DNA of 64,000 nucleotides, taken from contig NZ_JADNQW010000005.1 in NCBI RefSeq assembly GCF_015709455.1, positions 2,782,501 through 2,846,500 of the forward strand, written 5' to 3'. A model generated the notes under the pieces. The model was not told where the DNA came from. It saw nothing but the letters and a program-made list of their open reading frames with translations, and made no database searches. Shown here piece by piece: positions 26,601-32,858 of this stretch. Positions within the stretch are counted from its first letter, which is position 1, and each line of letters begins with the position of its first letter. Source of the DNA: Methylosinus sp. H3A (lineage in GTDB: Bacteria; Pseudomonadota; Alphaproteobacteria; Rhizobiales; Beijerinckiaceae). A program made the translations under genes and the position numbers.

Positions 26601-28422
26601 CGCCGGCGTCTATGGCGTCGAGATAGGAGGCGGTCAGTCCGCCGATCTGCGTCGCGGTGAGGCCGCGGACCTGGGTGGAGGTGAGATCGGTGACCTGGGT
26701 GGTGGAGAGATTGGAGAAGGCGGTTGTGGTGAGCTTGCCGATCTGGGTGGCGGTGAGGCCGGCGAGCTGGGTGGAGGAGAAGGCCTGCACTTCGGTGGAG
26801 GTCAGCGCGCCGAATGCTGTGGCGGAGAGCGAGCCGATCTGCGTCGAGGTGAGATTGCCGACCTGGGTCGTGGAGAGATCGCCGACCGTGGTGGAGCCGA
26901 AGGCGGCGATCTGCGAGGTCGAGAAGTCGCCGGCGTCTATGGCGTCGAGATAGGAGGCGGTCAGTCCGCCGATCTGCGTCGCGGTGAGGCCGCGGACCTG
27001 GGTGGAGGTGAGATCGGTGACCTGGGTGGTGGAGAGATTGGAGAAGGCGGTTGTGGTGAGCTTGCCGATCTGCGTGGCGGTGAGGCCGGCGAGCTGAGTG
27101 GAGGAGAAGGCCTGCACTTCGGTGGAGGTCAGCGCGCCGAATGCGGTGGCGGAGAGCGAGCCGATCTGCGTCGAGGTGAGATTGCCGACCTGGGTCGTGG
27201 AGAGGTCGCCGACGGTGGTGGAGCCGAAGGCGGCGATCTGCGAGGTCGAGAAGTCGCCGGCGTCTATGGCGTCGAGATAGGAGGCGGTCAGTCCGCCGAT
27301 CTGCGTCGCGGTGAGGCCGCGGACCTGGGTGGAGGTGAGATCGGTGACCTGGGTGGTGGAGAGATTGGAGAAGGCGGTTGTGGTGAGCTTGCCGATCTGG
27401 GTGGCGGTGAGGCCGGCGAGCTGAGTGGAGGAGAAGGCCTGCACTTCGGTGGAGGTCAGCGCGCCGAATGCGGTGGCGGAGAGCGAGCCGATCTGCGTCG
27501 AGGTGAGATTGCCGACCTGGGTCGTGGAGAGATCGCCGACCGTGGTGGAGCCGAAGGCGGCGATCTGGCTGGTCGAGAAGTCGCCGGCGTCTATGGCGTC
27601 GAGATAGGAGGCGGTCAGTCCGCCGATCTGCGTCGCGGTGAGGCCGCGGACCTGGGTGGAGGTGAGATCGGTGACCTGGGTGGTGGAGAGATTGGAGAAG
27701 GCGGTTGTGGTGAGCTTGCCGATCTGCGTGGCGGTGAGGCCGGCGAGCTGGGTGGTGCTCCAGGCCTGGACCTCGGTCGACGAGAGGCCTGCGAAAGCGG
27801 TAGCCGACAGAGCGCCGATTTGCGCGGAGGTGAGGCCTTCCGCCTGAGTGGTCGAGAGATTGCCGGCGGCGGCGCCGTCGAGGCCGGCGATCTGGGAGGT
27901 GGTCAGATTGGCGAGATTGACGGCGATGAGATCGTCGGTGCTCAGCGCATTGAGCTGCGATGTGGTGAGGCCGCGCACCTGCGTCTGGCTCAGCGAGGAA
28001 ATTTGCGTCGTCGACAGATTGCTGATCGCCGTGGTGGTGAGCTTGCCGATCTGCGTGGAGGTGAGCGCGCCGATCTGCGTGGCGTCCCATCCTTGCAACT
28101 CGGTCGAGGTGAGCGCGCCGATCTGCGAGGAGGTGAACGCCGCGACCTGAGTGGCGGTGAATTCGTCGGCCTGGGTGGTGGTCAGATTGCCGATCTGCGC
28201 GAGCGAGAGGCCGGCGATGGCGTTGGCCGAGAGCGCGGCGATCTGCGTCTGCGCCAGATATTGGAGATCAGTCGAATTGAGGACGTTGAGCTGCGTCGAT
28301 TTGAGCGCGGCCGCCTGCGTGGTGCTCAGCGCGGCGATGTCCGTCGTCGACAGATTGGATATGATCGTGGTTGTGAGCCCGGCAACCTGAGTGGCGGTGA
28401 GAGATGTGAAGATCGAGGTCAT
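20656..28422 (-). CDS. Giant Ser/Thr-rich tandem-repeat protein (about 2,588 aa)
   Basis: Nearly the whole protein is built from octapeptides of the form L-(S/T)-x-T-(Q/A/E)-(I/V/F/L)-x-x, such as LTATQIGK, LSTTQVTD and LTSTQVRG. Thirteen octapeptides plus IDAGD make a 109-residue unit; about 20.5 almost identical units fill residues about 225-2465. Degenerate units in the same register flank them on both sides. Each unit has 38 Ser/Thr (about 35%). I saw no Cys or His and only two Trp. There is no N-terminal signal peptide, no LPXTG, and no autotransporter or YadA-type end; the C-terminus is AIALVSLIG. The ATG at 28422 has GGAG seven bases upstream, better than 28440. Similar octapeptide proteins are annotated as beta-strand-repeat or adhesin-like; function unproven. 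The downstream GT41 enzyme suggests it is glycosylated. Confidence 0.85.
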   Translation of the reverse strand: MTSIFTSLTATQVAGLTTTIISNLSTTDIAALSTTQAAALKSTQLNVLNSTDLQYLAQTQIAALSANAIAGLSLAQIGNLTTTQADEFTATQVAAFTSSQIGALTSTELQGWDATQIGALTSTQIGKLTTTAISNLSTTQISSLSQTQVRGLTTSQLNALSTDDLIAVNLANLTTSQIAGLDGAAAGNLSTTQAEGLTSAQIGALSATAFAGLSSTEVQAWSTTQLAGLTATQIGKLTTTAFSNLSTTQVTDLTSTQVRGLTATQIGGLTASYLDAIDAGDFSTSQIAAFGSTTVGDLSTTQVGNLTSTQIGSLSATAFGALTSTEVQAFSSTQLAGLTATQIGKLTTTAFSNLSTTQVTDLTSTQVRGLTATQIGGLTASYLDAIDAGDFSTSQIAAFGSTTVGDLSTTQVGNLTSTQIGSLSATAFGALTSTEVQAFSSTQLAGLTATQIGKLTTTAFSNLSTTQVTDLTSTQVRGLTATQIGGLTASYLDAIDAGDFSTSQIAAFGSTTVGDLSTTQVGNLTSTQIGSLSATAFGALTSTEVQAFSSTQLAGLTATQIGKLTTTAFSNLSTTQVTDLTSTQVRGLTATQIGGLTASYLDAIDAGDFSTSQIAAFGSTTVGDLSTTQVGNLTSTQIGSLSATAFGALTSTEVQAFSSTQLAGLTATQIGKLTTTAFSKVSTTQVTDLTSTQVRGLTATQIGGLTASYLDAIDAGDFSTSQIAAFGSTTVSDLSTTQVGNLTSTQIGSLSATAFGALTSTEVQAFSSTQLAGLTATQIGKLTTTAFSNLSTTQVTDLTSTQVRGLTATQIGGLTASYLDAIDAGDFSTSQIAAFGSTTVGDLSTTQVGNLTSTQIGSLSATAFGALTSTEVQAFSSTQLAGLTATQIGKLTTTAFSNLSTTQVTDLTSTQVRGLTATQIGGLTASYLDAIDAGDFSTSQIAAFGSTTVGDLSTTQVGNLTSTQIGSLSATAFGALTSTEVQAFSSTQLAGLTATQIGKLTTTAFSNLSTTQVTDLTSTQVRGLTATQIGGLTASYLDAIDAGDFSTSQIAAFGSTTVGDLSTTQVGNLTSTQIGSLSATAFGALTSTEVQAFSSTQLAGLTATQIGKLTTTAFSNLSTTQVTDLTSTQVRGLTATQIGGLTASYLDAIDAGDFSTSQIAAFGSTTVGDLSTTQVGNLTSTQIGSLSATAFGALTSTEVQAFSSTQLAGLTATQIGKLTTTAFSNLSTTQVTDLTSTQVRGLTATQIGGLTASYLDAIDAGDFSTSQIAAFGSTTVGDLSTTQVGNLTSTQIGSLSATAFGALTSTEVQAFSSTQLAGLTATQIGKLTTTAFSNLSTTQVTDLTSTQVRGLTATQIGGLTASYLDAIDAGDFSTSQIAAFGSTTVGDLSTTQVGNLTSTQIGSLSATAFGALTSTEVQAFSSTQLAGLTATQIGKLTTTAFSNLSTTQVTDLTSTQVRGLTATQIGGLTASYLDAIDAGDFSTSQIAAFGSTTVGDLSTTQVGNLTSTQIGSLSATAFGALTSTEVQAFSSTQLAGLTATQIGKLTTTAFSNLSTTQVTDLTSTQVRGLTATQIGGLTASYLDAIDAGDFSTSQIAAFGSTTVGDLSTTQVGNLTSTQIGSLSATAFGALTSTEVQAFSSTQLAGLTATQIGKLTTTAFSNLSTTQVTDLTSTQVRGLTATQIGGLTASYLDAIDAGDFSTSQIAAFGSTTVGDLSTTQVGNLTSTQIGSLSATAFGALTSTEVQAFSSTQLAGLTATQIGKLTTTAFSNLSTTQVTDLTSTQVRGLTATQIGGLTASYLDAIDAGDFSTSQIAAFGSTTVSDLSTTQVGNLTSTQIGSLSATAFGALTSTEVQAFSSTQLAGLTATQIGKLTTTAFSNLSTTQVTDLTSTQVRGLTATQIGGLTASYLDAIDAGDFSTSQIAAFGSTTVGDLSTTQVGNLTSTQIGSLSATAFGALTSTEVQAFSSTQLAGLTATQIGKLTTTAFSNLSTTQVTDLTSTQVRGLTATQIGGLTASYLDAIDAGDFSTSQIAAFGSTTVGDLSTTQVGNLTSTQIGSLSATAFGALTSTEVQAFSSTQLAGLTATQIGKLTTTAFSNLSTTQVTDLTSTQVRGLTATQIGGLTASYLDAIDAGDFSTSQIAAFGSTTVGDLSTTQVGNLTSTQIGSLSATAFGALTSTEVQAFSSTQLAGLTATQIGKLTTTAFSNLSTTQVTDLTSTQVRGLTATQIGGLTASYLDAIDAGDFSTSQIAAFGSTTVGDLSTTQVGNLTSTQIGSLSATAFGALTSTEVQAFSSTQLAGLTATQIGKLTTTAFSNLSTTQVTDLTSTQVRGLTATQIGGLTASYLDAIDAGDFSTSQIAAFGSTTVGDLSTTQVGNLTSTQIGSLSATAFGALTSTEVQAFSSTQLAGLTATQIGKLTTTAFSNLSTTQVTDLTSTQVRGLTATQIGGLTASYLDAIDAGDFSTSQIGGLDATAVSNLTSTQVGALTAGQVGALSATAINSLTTTEIDALSSTQVAGLTKTQLTALSTTNFTALTSTTGIPALTTTAIAGITTTDIAALSTTQGNAFTTTQIQAMSVDQAIALVSLIG
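21026..27750. repeat. Tandem array of about 20.5 copies of a 327-bp unit
   Basis: A marker element recurs at exactly 327-bp steps from 21212 to 27425, giving 20 copies. Units differ at only a few diagnostic positions. One set (marker at 21539, 22520, 23501, 24482, 24809, 25790, 26771) shares a CTGGGTGGAGG allele where the others have CTGAGTGGAGG, mostly every third unit (981 bp). A CGCTGACGG variant (Gly to Ser) occurs at 22956 and again 3,270 bp later at 26226, so a block of ten units was duplicated. Unit length is a multiple of three, so copy changes keep the frame. Confidence 0.95.
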
Positions 28423-28886
28423 CGGGCGCTCCGCTTCCAATGAAGCTGTTTACGAAGAAACGAAAAGTGGGCCGGCGTACGGTTCTCGGCCCGAGCGCGG
28501 CGTCTCGGTCCGTGTCGGGCGTGAGCGGGAGACGCAGCGATGACGCGCGAGCGATCGCTCCGGCGCGAAGTGGCCGGCGGTTGTGTCTTCGTCACATGGG
28601 TTTTGGGAACACCGTCGCGCCAGGCCATGCCCTCCGGTGGAGACCTGTGAGCCGGATGGGCTCAAGGTTCCTATGCCGGGCCGGCGGCGGACAGATCATC
28701 TGTCCTGTTCGGCGCGAATACGAGACCATCCATCATCGGAGGCTTCGCGGTTCGGATAGTGGCACCCAGGTCTTAACAAACATCTAAGTGAAAGAGCTAA
28801 CAAAAACTTAGCACCGAGGCTCGAGAGACGGCGGCGAGAGCGACGAAGCCGCGCAGGCGCTTGGAACACGCAGCGCCTACAGGCGG
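28423..28886. other. Intergenic region upstream of the giant repeat gene
   Basis: About 460 bp without credible genes. It should contain the promoter of the giant gene (minus strand). It holds a hairpin-rich segment at 28606-28671, a perfect inverted repeat GGACAGA-TCA-TCTGTCC at 28689-28705, and an AT-rich stretch at about 28770-28812 that is the best promoter-like area. modC ends at 28887 and probably shares this space as its downstream region. Confidence 0.5.
28606..28671. ncRNA. Candidate structured RNA or leader (three-way junction)
   Basis: Closing stem GGAAC (28606-28610) / GTTCC (28667-28671) encloses CTCC / GGAG (28632-28642) and TGAGCC / GGCTCA (28648-28664). The fold can form on either strand. 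It lies about 185-250 nt before the start of the giant repeat gene, so it may be part of its 5' leader. It matches no riboswitch consensus I could recall; it may be chance in GC-rich DNA. Confidence 0.3.
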
Positions 28887-29981
28887 TCACGCGCTCGCGC
28901 CGAGCTCTCTCTCGTCGAGAGCGACGGATTTCACCAGCGCGAAAATTTCTGCGCCCGTGGTCAGATTCATCTCGGCGACGGAGAGCCGTGTCGCCGCCGA
29001 CACGAGTCGGCCGCCGCCTTTCAACTCGATCTGCACGAAGGCGAGCGGGCTCGCATCCTCGTCTATGCCGACGATGCGCCCTTCGAGCACGGTGCGGATG
29101 CTGATGTCCTGCGGCCTGCGCCGTGCCAGCGCGACATCGGTGGCGTTGATGAGCGCGCGCACGCGCCGGTCGCCATTCGTGATATGGGCGGCGATGACGA
29201 TCTCGCCCGCCGGATGCTCGAGCCGCGTCACGCCATAGCGCGGATCGAAGGCGCCGACCTGCGCCTCCAGCGCGCTGACGAGCGCGAAGCGGCCGCCTTC
29301 GACGAGCCGGCTCGCCGCGGCCAGCGTCTCCGAGGGCAGGCCCTGCGCGACGATGCGGCCGCGGTCGAGCGAGATCACCTCGTCGGCGAGGCGCAATATT
29401 TCGTCGGCCGCGTGCGAGACGAGCAGGATCGGAATGGAGAATTCATCGCGCAGCCGCTCGATCAGCGTCATGATCTCCTGGCGGCGGTCATAGTCGAGCG
29501 AGGCCATGGGCTCGTCCATCACCAAAAGGCGCGGCGAGCACAGCAGCGCGCGGGCGAGGCCGACGCGCTGGCGCTCGCCGCCCGATAGCGCTCCGGCGCG
29601 GCGGCGCAGCAGATGCGCGACGCCGAGCGTCTCGACGACGGCGTCGAAAGGCACGCGGCGCTCCGCCTTCGGCGTGAAGAAGCGGCCGAACACTATGTTC
29701 GTTTTCACGTCGAGATGCGGAAACAGCAGCGCGTCCTGGAACACGAGGCCGATTCGCCGCTTCTCCGGCGGCACGAACAGACGTTGCGCCGTATCGACGA
29801 GAAGCGCGCCATTCACCACGATATGGCCTTCGTCCGGCGCGACGAGGCCGGCGACGAGATGGGCGAGCGTCGTCTTGCCGGAGCCGGAGGGCCCATGCAG
29901 CGCGAGGATGCGCGCCTTCGACGCGAAGGCGGCGACGAGGGTGAAATCGCCGCGCCGCAATTTTATGTCGACGCCGATCAT
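28887..29981 (-). CDS. modC: Molybdate ABC transporter ATP-binding protein
   Basis: A 364-residue ATPase. Walker A is GPSGSGKTT (residues 30-38), the signature is LSGGERQRVGLARAL, and Walker B is LLVMDEPMASLD. The C-terminal part (about 290-355) is a TOBE/Mop molybdate-binding domain with INATDVALARRRPQDISIR and VQIELKGGGRLV. It energises molybdate uptake with ModB; the start overlaps the modB stop by four bases. The periplasmic binding protein gene modA is not adjacent: thioredoxin lies upstream of modB instead. Confidence 0.93.
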   Translation of the reverse strand: MIGVDIKLRRGDFTLVAAFASKARILALHGPSGSGKTTLAHLVAGLVAPDEGHIVVNGALLVDTAQRLFVPPEKRRIGLVFQDALLFPHLDVKTNIVFGRFFTPKAERRVPFDAVVETLGVAHLLRRRAGALSGGERQRVGLARALLCSPRLLVMDEPMASLDYDRRQEIMTLIERLRDEFSIPILLVSHAADEILRLADEVISLDRGRIVAQGLPSETLAAASRLVEGGRFALVSALEAQVGAFDPRYGVTRLEHPAGEIVIAAHITNGDRRVRALINATDVALARRRPQDISIRTVLEGRIVGIDEDASPLAFVQIELKGGGRLVSAATRLSVAEMNLTTGAEIFALVKSVALDERELGASA

Positions 29982-30697
29982 TTGCCGGCTCTCGTCGCGT
30001 CGGCGCGCTTTTGCAATATTTCCGATACGACCAGCGCGGTCACGGCGATCACCGCCGATACGGCCGCCAACCGCAGCGCGTCGGCGTCGCCGTCCGGCGT
30101 CTGGGTGAGGCTGTAGATGGCGGAGGGAATCGTCTGCGTCTCGCCGGGGATGTTGGAGACGAAGGTGATCGTCGCGCCGAACTCGCCGAGCGCCTTGGCG
30201 AAACCGAGAATCGCTCCGACGATGAGACCGGGCGCGGCCAGAGGCAGCGTCACCAGGAAAAAGGTCCAGAGCGGATTGGCGCCCAGCGAGCGGGAGGCCA
30301 GAGCGAGGCGCTCGTCTATGCTCTCGAAGGAGAGGCGAATGGGGCGAATCATCAGCGGAAAGCTCATCACCGCGGCGGCCAGCGCCGCGCCGGTCCAGCG
30401 GAAGGCGAAGACGACGCCGAAATATTCCGCGAGGAAGGAGCCGAATGGCGTCTTGCGGCCGAGCAGCAGCAGCAGCGCGAAGCCGGTGACGACCGGCGGC
30501 ATGACCAGCGGCAGATGAATGAGGGCGTTCAGCGCCGCATGGCCGGGAAAGCGCCAGCGCGCCAGCGCATAGGCGACGAAGACGGCGATCGGCAGCGAAA
30601 CGACGGTCGCCGTCCCCGCCACTTTCAGGCTGAGGGCGATCGCCGTCAGCTCCTGCGGGGAGAATTCGAGCGAAGGCGCAAGATCCGAGAGTATCAT
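29978..30697 (-). CDS. modB: Molybdate ABC transporter permease
   Basis: A 239-residue inner-membrane permease with five or six hydrophobic helices. The N-terminal TALSLKVAGTATVVSLPIAV-like stretch and the cytoplasmic loop EFGATITFVSNIPGETQT are ModB signatures; that EFGAT loop docks on ModC. It forms an operon with modC through a four-base overlap. It starts 40 bp after the trxA stop codon, so it could be read through from trxA. Confidence 0.93.
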   Translation of the reverse strand: MILSDLAPSLEFSPQELTAIALSLKVAGTATVVSLPIAVFVAYALARWRFPGHAALNALIHLPLVMPPVVTGFALLLLLGRKTPFGSFLAEYFGVVFAFRWTGAALAAAVMSFPLMIRPIRLSFESIDERLALASRSLGANPLWTFFLVTLPLAAPGLIVGAILGFAKALGEFGATITFVSNIPGETQTIPSAIYSLTQTPDGDADALRLAAVSAVIAVTALVVSEILQKRADATRAGK

Positions 30698-30737
30698 TCC
30701 CTTGGGCTTACGCCTTCGCTCGCGTTACGTCGAGCGC

Positions 30738-31064
30738 TTATATAGCGGCGTTGATCCAGCGCAGCAATTCGCCCTTGGGCGCGGCGCCCACCTTCTGCGA
30801 GGCGGCCTTGCCGTCCTTGAAGATGATGAGCGTCGGAATGGAGCGAATGCCCAGCATGCCGGCGACATTGGGGTTCTCGTCGACGTTGAGCTTGACAATC
30901 TTGAGCTTGTCCTTGAGCTCGGTGGCGATTTCCTCGAGCGCCGGGGCGATCGTGCGGCAGGGGCCGCACCATTCGGCCCAGAAATCCACGACGACCGGCT
31001 GGTCGGATTTCAGAACCTCGGCTTCGAAGCTCGCATCGGAGACTTTGACAGTCACGGCAGACAT
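30738..31064 (-). CDS. trxA: Thioredoxin
   Basis: A 108-residue cytoplasmic thioredoxin with the active site WCGPC (C33 and C36) in [15 protein letters not shown] and the cis-Pro loop [14 protein letters not shown]. The ATG at 31064 is preceded by AAAGGAAA and fits the family length; an ATG at 31088 would add eight residues. It reduces protein disulfides using thioredoxin reductase. It is divergent from the polysaccharide exporter genes. Confidence 0.95.
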   Translation of the reverse strand: MSAVTVKVSDASFEAEVLKSDQPVVVDFWAEWCGPCRTIAPALEEIATELKDKLKIVKLNVDENPNVAGMLGIRSIPTLIIFKDGKAASQKVGAAPKGELLRWINAAI

Positions 31065-31134
31065 GGCTTTCCTTTCGAATTGAAACATTTTTCGAAAGAG
31101 TAGGAACCGCGCGGCGCCGCGTCAAGCCGAGGCC

Positions 31135-31176
31135 GACCCAGCCTGCCGGCAGGCGGACCCAGCCTGCCGGCAGGCG
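31135..31176. repeat. Two tandem copies of a 21-bp palindromic repeat
   Basis: The 21-bp unit GACCCAGCCTGCCGGCAGGC plus G is repeated exactly twice. Each copy contains the palindrome GCCTGCCGGCAGGC. It lies between trxA and the divergent exporter operon, just upstream of a TTGACA hexamer at 31182-31187, and may be a regulatory site or a slippage product. Confidence 0.8.
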
Positions 31177-31248
31177 GACCGTTGACAGGGGCGGCGCCGA
31201 ACTGGTCTATGCGGCTGCGCCGCCGCATTCGATCCAAGGAGGTTCGGC

Positions 31249-32070
31249 CTGTCGCTCGCTCAACTGCCGCTCGTCGCCTATGTCGCGCCCTTCGAGCGGG
31301 CCTGGCACCATAGGGAGCTCATTCGCGCCGTGGTGCGACGGGAGCTCACCTCCAGATTCCGCGGCTCCGTCCTCGGGCCGCTATGGGCGGTGCTTGCCCC
31401 GCTGATCATGCTGCTGACCTATACCGTCTTGTTTTCCATGACGGTTCCGCAATTGTCGGCGGGCATGAGCACGACCGATTACGCCTCCGGCGTCTTCATC
31501 GGGCTCATCGTCTTCAATTTGTTCAGCGAGCTCGCCTATCGCGCTCCGGGCCTGCTGCACGAGCATGTGACCTTCGTGAAGAAGTCGATCTTCCCCAGCG
31601 AGACGATCGCCTGGGTGGCGACGATTCGCGCTTTCGTCTATGGCGGCATCAGCCTCGGCGTCTATATCGTCCTGCGCCTGCTGACGGCTGGCGAATTGCC
31701 GCTGACGATACTCTTCACGCCGCTGCTGATCCTGCCTTTCGCCGCGTTCATGCTGGGCGTCGTCTGGTTTTTGATGGCGCTCGGCGCCTTCACCCGCGAT
31801 GTGGCGCATATCATGGTGTCGATCGTGCCGGTGCTGATGTTCGCGACGCCGATCTTCTATCGTCTGGATCAGATGCCGCCGCATATTTCGATCTGGCTGC
31901 GGCTCAATCTCGTCGGCGACTATATAGAGATGCTGCGCGGGGCGGCGCTCGACGGGGTGCTGCCAAATCCTATCGCCTATGTCGCGCTGGTGGCCATTTC
32001 CTACGGGATATTCTTGTTCGGCTACCAATTCTTCATGCGCTACAAATCGGTCATCGTCGATGTCATCTGA
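31249..32070 (+). CDS. Polysaccharide-export ABC transporter permease (Wzm/KpsM type)
   Basis: A protein of about 273 residues with six hydrophobic segments. The N-terminal cytoplasmic helix HRELIRAVVRRELTSRFRG followed by SVLGPLWAVLAPLIML is the ABC-2 polysaccharide exporter hallmark. No ATG, GTG or TTG precedes this conserved helix in frame; the first standard start, GTG at 31330, would cut it. AAGGAGG at 31236-31242 is six bases before an in-frame CTG (31249), which I take as the likely start. It overlaps the ATPase gene by 11 bp. Glycosyltransferase genes follow, so it probably exports an O-antigen or capsule-like glycan. Confidence 0.85.
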   Translation: MSLAQLPLVAYVAPFERAWHHRELIRAVVRRELTSRFRGSVLGPLWAVLAPLIMLLTYTVLFSMTVPQLSAGMSTTDYASGVFIGLIVFNLFSELAYRAPGLLHEHVTFVKKSIFPSETIAWVATIRAFVYGGISLGVYIVLRLLTAGELPLTILFTPLLILPFAAFMLGVVWFLMALGAFTRDVAHIMVSIVPVLMFATPIFYRLDQMPPHISIWLRLNLVGDYIEMLRGAALDGVLPNPIAYVALVAISYGIFLFGYQFFMRYKSVIVDVI

Positions 32071-32800
32071 ACCCATCATCCGCTGCGACGGCGTCGGCAA
32101 GGCGTTCCAGCTCTATCTGCACCGCAACGACCAGTTGAAGCAGGTGCTGTTCGGCCTGTGGAAGAAATTCTACCAGGAGCATTGGGTGCTCCATAATGTC
32201 GGCTTCGAGGTCGCCAAGGGCGAGAAGGTCGGCATCATCGGTCGCAATGGCGCGGGCAAGACGACGCTGCTGCAAATTCTCTGCGGCATCACGCGGCCGA
32301 CGCGCGGCGCCTTCGAGGTGAAGGGCCGCATCGCGCCGATTCTCGCGCTGGGCTCCGGATTCGACGGGCTGCTGACCGGGCGCGAGAACGCCATGATCGG
32401 CGGCGCCATCCTCGGCCTCAAGCGCAAGGAGGTGGAGAAGCGCCTGCCGGCCATCGCCGCTTTCGCCGATATCGGCCCCTTCTTCGATCAGCCCATGCGG
32501 CTCTACTCCAGCGGCATGGTGGCGCGTGTCGCCTTCGCCATTTGCGCCAACGCGGACGCCGATATTCTCATCGTCGACGAGGCGCTGTCGGTCGGCGATG
32601 AGGTCTTCCAGGCCAAATGCGAGGCCTTCATCGCCGATTTCGCCAAGACCGGGACCATATTGATGGTCTCGCATGATCTCGGATTCCTCTCCAATCTCTG
32701 CGATCGGGTGATTTGGATCGACGAGGGCGCGGTGCGCGAGACCGGCGCGCCGGAGGTGGTCATCCCCCATTATCGCAAAGTCGTGCTCGCGGCCGCCTGA
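32060..32800 (+). CDS. Polysaccharide-export ABC transporter ATP-binding protein (Wzt/KpsT type)
   Basis: A 246-residue ATPase. Walker A is GRNGAGKTT (61-69); RLYSSGMVARVAFA is the divergent signature of this subfamily, and ADILIVDEALSVGDEVFQ is Walker B with the usual DEALSVGD. It lacks the C-terminal carbohydrate-recognition domain of long Wzt proteins, so it resembles KpsT or short Wzt. It is translationally coupled to the permease. Together they export a lipid-linked polysaccharide across the inner membrane. Confidence 0.93.
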   Translation: MSSEPIIRCDGVGKAFQLYLHRNDQLKQVLFGLWKKFYQEHWVLHNVGFEVAKGEKVGIIGRNGAGKTTLLQILCGITRPTRGAFEVKGRIAPILALGSGFDGLLTGRENAMIGGAILGLKRKEVEKRLPAIAAFADIGPFFDQPMRLYSSGMVARVAFAICANADADILIVDEALSVGDEVFQAKCEAFIADFAKTGTILMVSHDLGFLSNLCDRVIWIDEGAVRETGAPEVVIPHYRKVVLAAA

Positions 32801-32823
32801 TTTGCGCCGAGGGTGGGAGGAGT

Positions 32824-32841
32824 GCGAGCCTGAAGGCTCGC
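32824..32841. terminator. Hairpin between convergent genes, possible terminator
   Basis: GCGAGCC / GGCTCGC with a TGAA loop, 24 bp after the Wzt-like stop and before the convergent LptF/G-type gene end. No T-run on either side, so termination activity is uncertain. Confidence 0.45.
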
Positions 32842-32858
32842 TCCCGAGCCCGCTCTAT

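Noticed and set aside
21212..27607. Twenty plus-strand open frames of 60 or 98 codons at 327-bp spacing
   Set aside because: They are antisense shadows of the repeat unit, differing only where the sense alleles differ.
21026..27750. CRISPR array
   Set aside because: Repeats are 327 bp, contiguous and without unique spacers; they encode protein in frame.
20555..28090. A second 2,511-codon open frame on the same strand, rich in His/Arg, across the repeat array
   Set aside because: It is the alternative frame of the GC-rich 327-bp repeats: because the unit is a multiple of three and stop-free in this frame, openness in one unit repeats in all. Composition is His/Arg/Leu nonsense.
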